A stretch of 12,593 bases of DNA, taken from Desulfurococcales archaeon (GTDB taxonomy: Archaea; Thermoproteota; Thermoprotei_A; Sulfolobales; Ignisphaeraceae). Positions within the stretch are counted from its first letter, which is position 1. Each line of letters begins with the position of its first letter. This document shows, piece by piece, positions 12,496-12,593 of this stretch. The position numbers and the translations under genes are program-made. The notes beneath the pieces were generated by a model. It saw nothing but the letters and a program-made list of their open reading frames with translations. It did no database searches and was not told the DNA's origin. The stretch spans positions 1 to 12,593 of the forward strand of contig JAMOOB010000142.1 of NCBI GenBank assembly GCA_027066265.1, given 5' to 3'.

Positions 12496-12593
12496 CTAGC
12501 TCCCGCTGATATGTGAGGCAGTTAGCATCGTCACCACGAGGTTCTGCACGTAGGGATCGAGCCACAGTCCGTAGACCGTCAGCAATGCAGCAG
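12496..12593 (-). CDS. C-terminal end of an upstream gene, cut by the window edge
   Basis: A third minus-strand frame is open from the right edge to a TAG at 12496-12498. Its last 31 residues include AALLTVYGLWLDPYVQNLVV, a hydrophobic tail followed by MLTASHISGS. The stop lies 2 bp before the DUF1286-like ATG, the same tight packing as in the rest of the operon. This supports both the reading frame and the start chosen for that gene. It is probably a membrane protein. Its family cannot be told from this fragment, though a VirB6/CedA-like channel would fit the context. Confidence 0.55.
   Translation of the reverse strand, partial: AALLTVYGLWLDPYVQNLVVTMLTASHISGS

Overview
The window looks like hyperthermophilic crenarchaeal DNA. 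Evidence for this: archaeal Shine-Dalgarno sequences (GGTGA, GAGGTG, GGTGATC) at most starts, TATA-type promoters and T-tract terminators, class III (prepilin peptidase) signal peptides with the G-(I/V)-S-P-I-V-A start, a TFIIB-like protein, and a DUF1286-type membrane protein, a family I know mainly from Crenarchaeota and their plasmids. Almost every gene is accessory. There are no rRNA, tRNA or central metabolic genes, so I read the window as part of an integrated conjugative or plasmid-like element, or a surface-structure island. The species cannot be named from this sequence.

Layout, left to right. Positions 8-1037 (+): a small AbrB-type DNA-binding protein and a membrane-anchored Thr-rich stalk protein, in one short operon. 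Positions 1063-3604 (-): two translationally coupled genes with class III-like signal peptides, a 138-residue minor-pilin-like protein and a 704-residue surface protein with a proline hinge. Positions 3605-3895: a gene-free stretch holding two tandem GC-rich hairpins. Positions 3896-4621 (-): a DUF3800 protein. Positions 4750-7580 (-): a three-gene unit of a zinc-ribbon coiled-coil protein, a small helical protein with a TTG start, and a densely glycosylatable secreted protein. The first of these genes carries a 70-bp tandem repeat inside its coding sequence. Positions 7890-12593 (-): the end of an unknown membrane protein, a DUF1286-like membrane protein, a PrgI/VirB3-like membrane protein fused to a beta domain, a TFB-like transcription factor without zinc-ribbon cysteines, a VirB4-family ATPase, and an archaeal type IV pilin.

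How they may work together. The right-hand block combines a VirB4-type motor ATPase, a PrgI-like inner-membrane partner, polytopic membrane proteins and a pilin, as expected of a DNA-transfer or pilus machine related to type IV secretion (compare the crenarchaeal Ced/Ted DNA-import systems and conjugative plasmids). The left-hand pilin-like and glycosylatable proteins could be the outer, adhesive part. The TFB-like gene has an inverted repeat over its TATA box, and the VirB4 gene has an 18-bp direct repeat 30 bp apart upstream. This suggests the element controls its own transfer genes. Family names come from motif recognition by eye. The joint function is inference.
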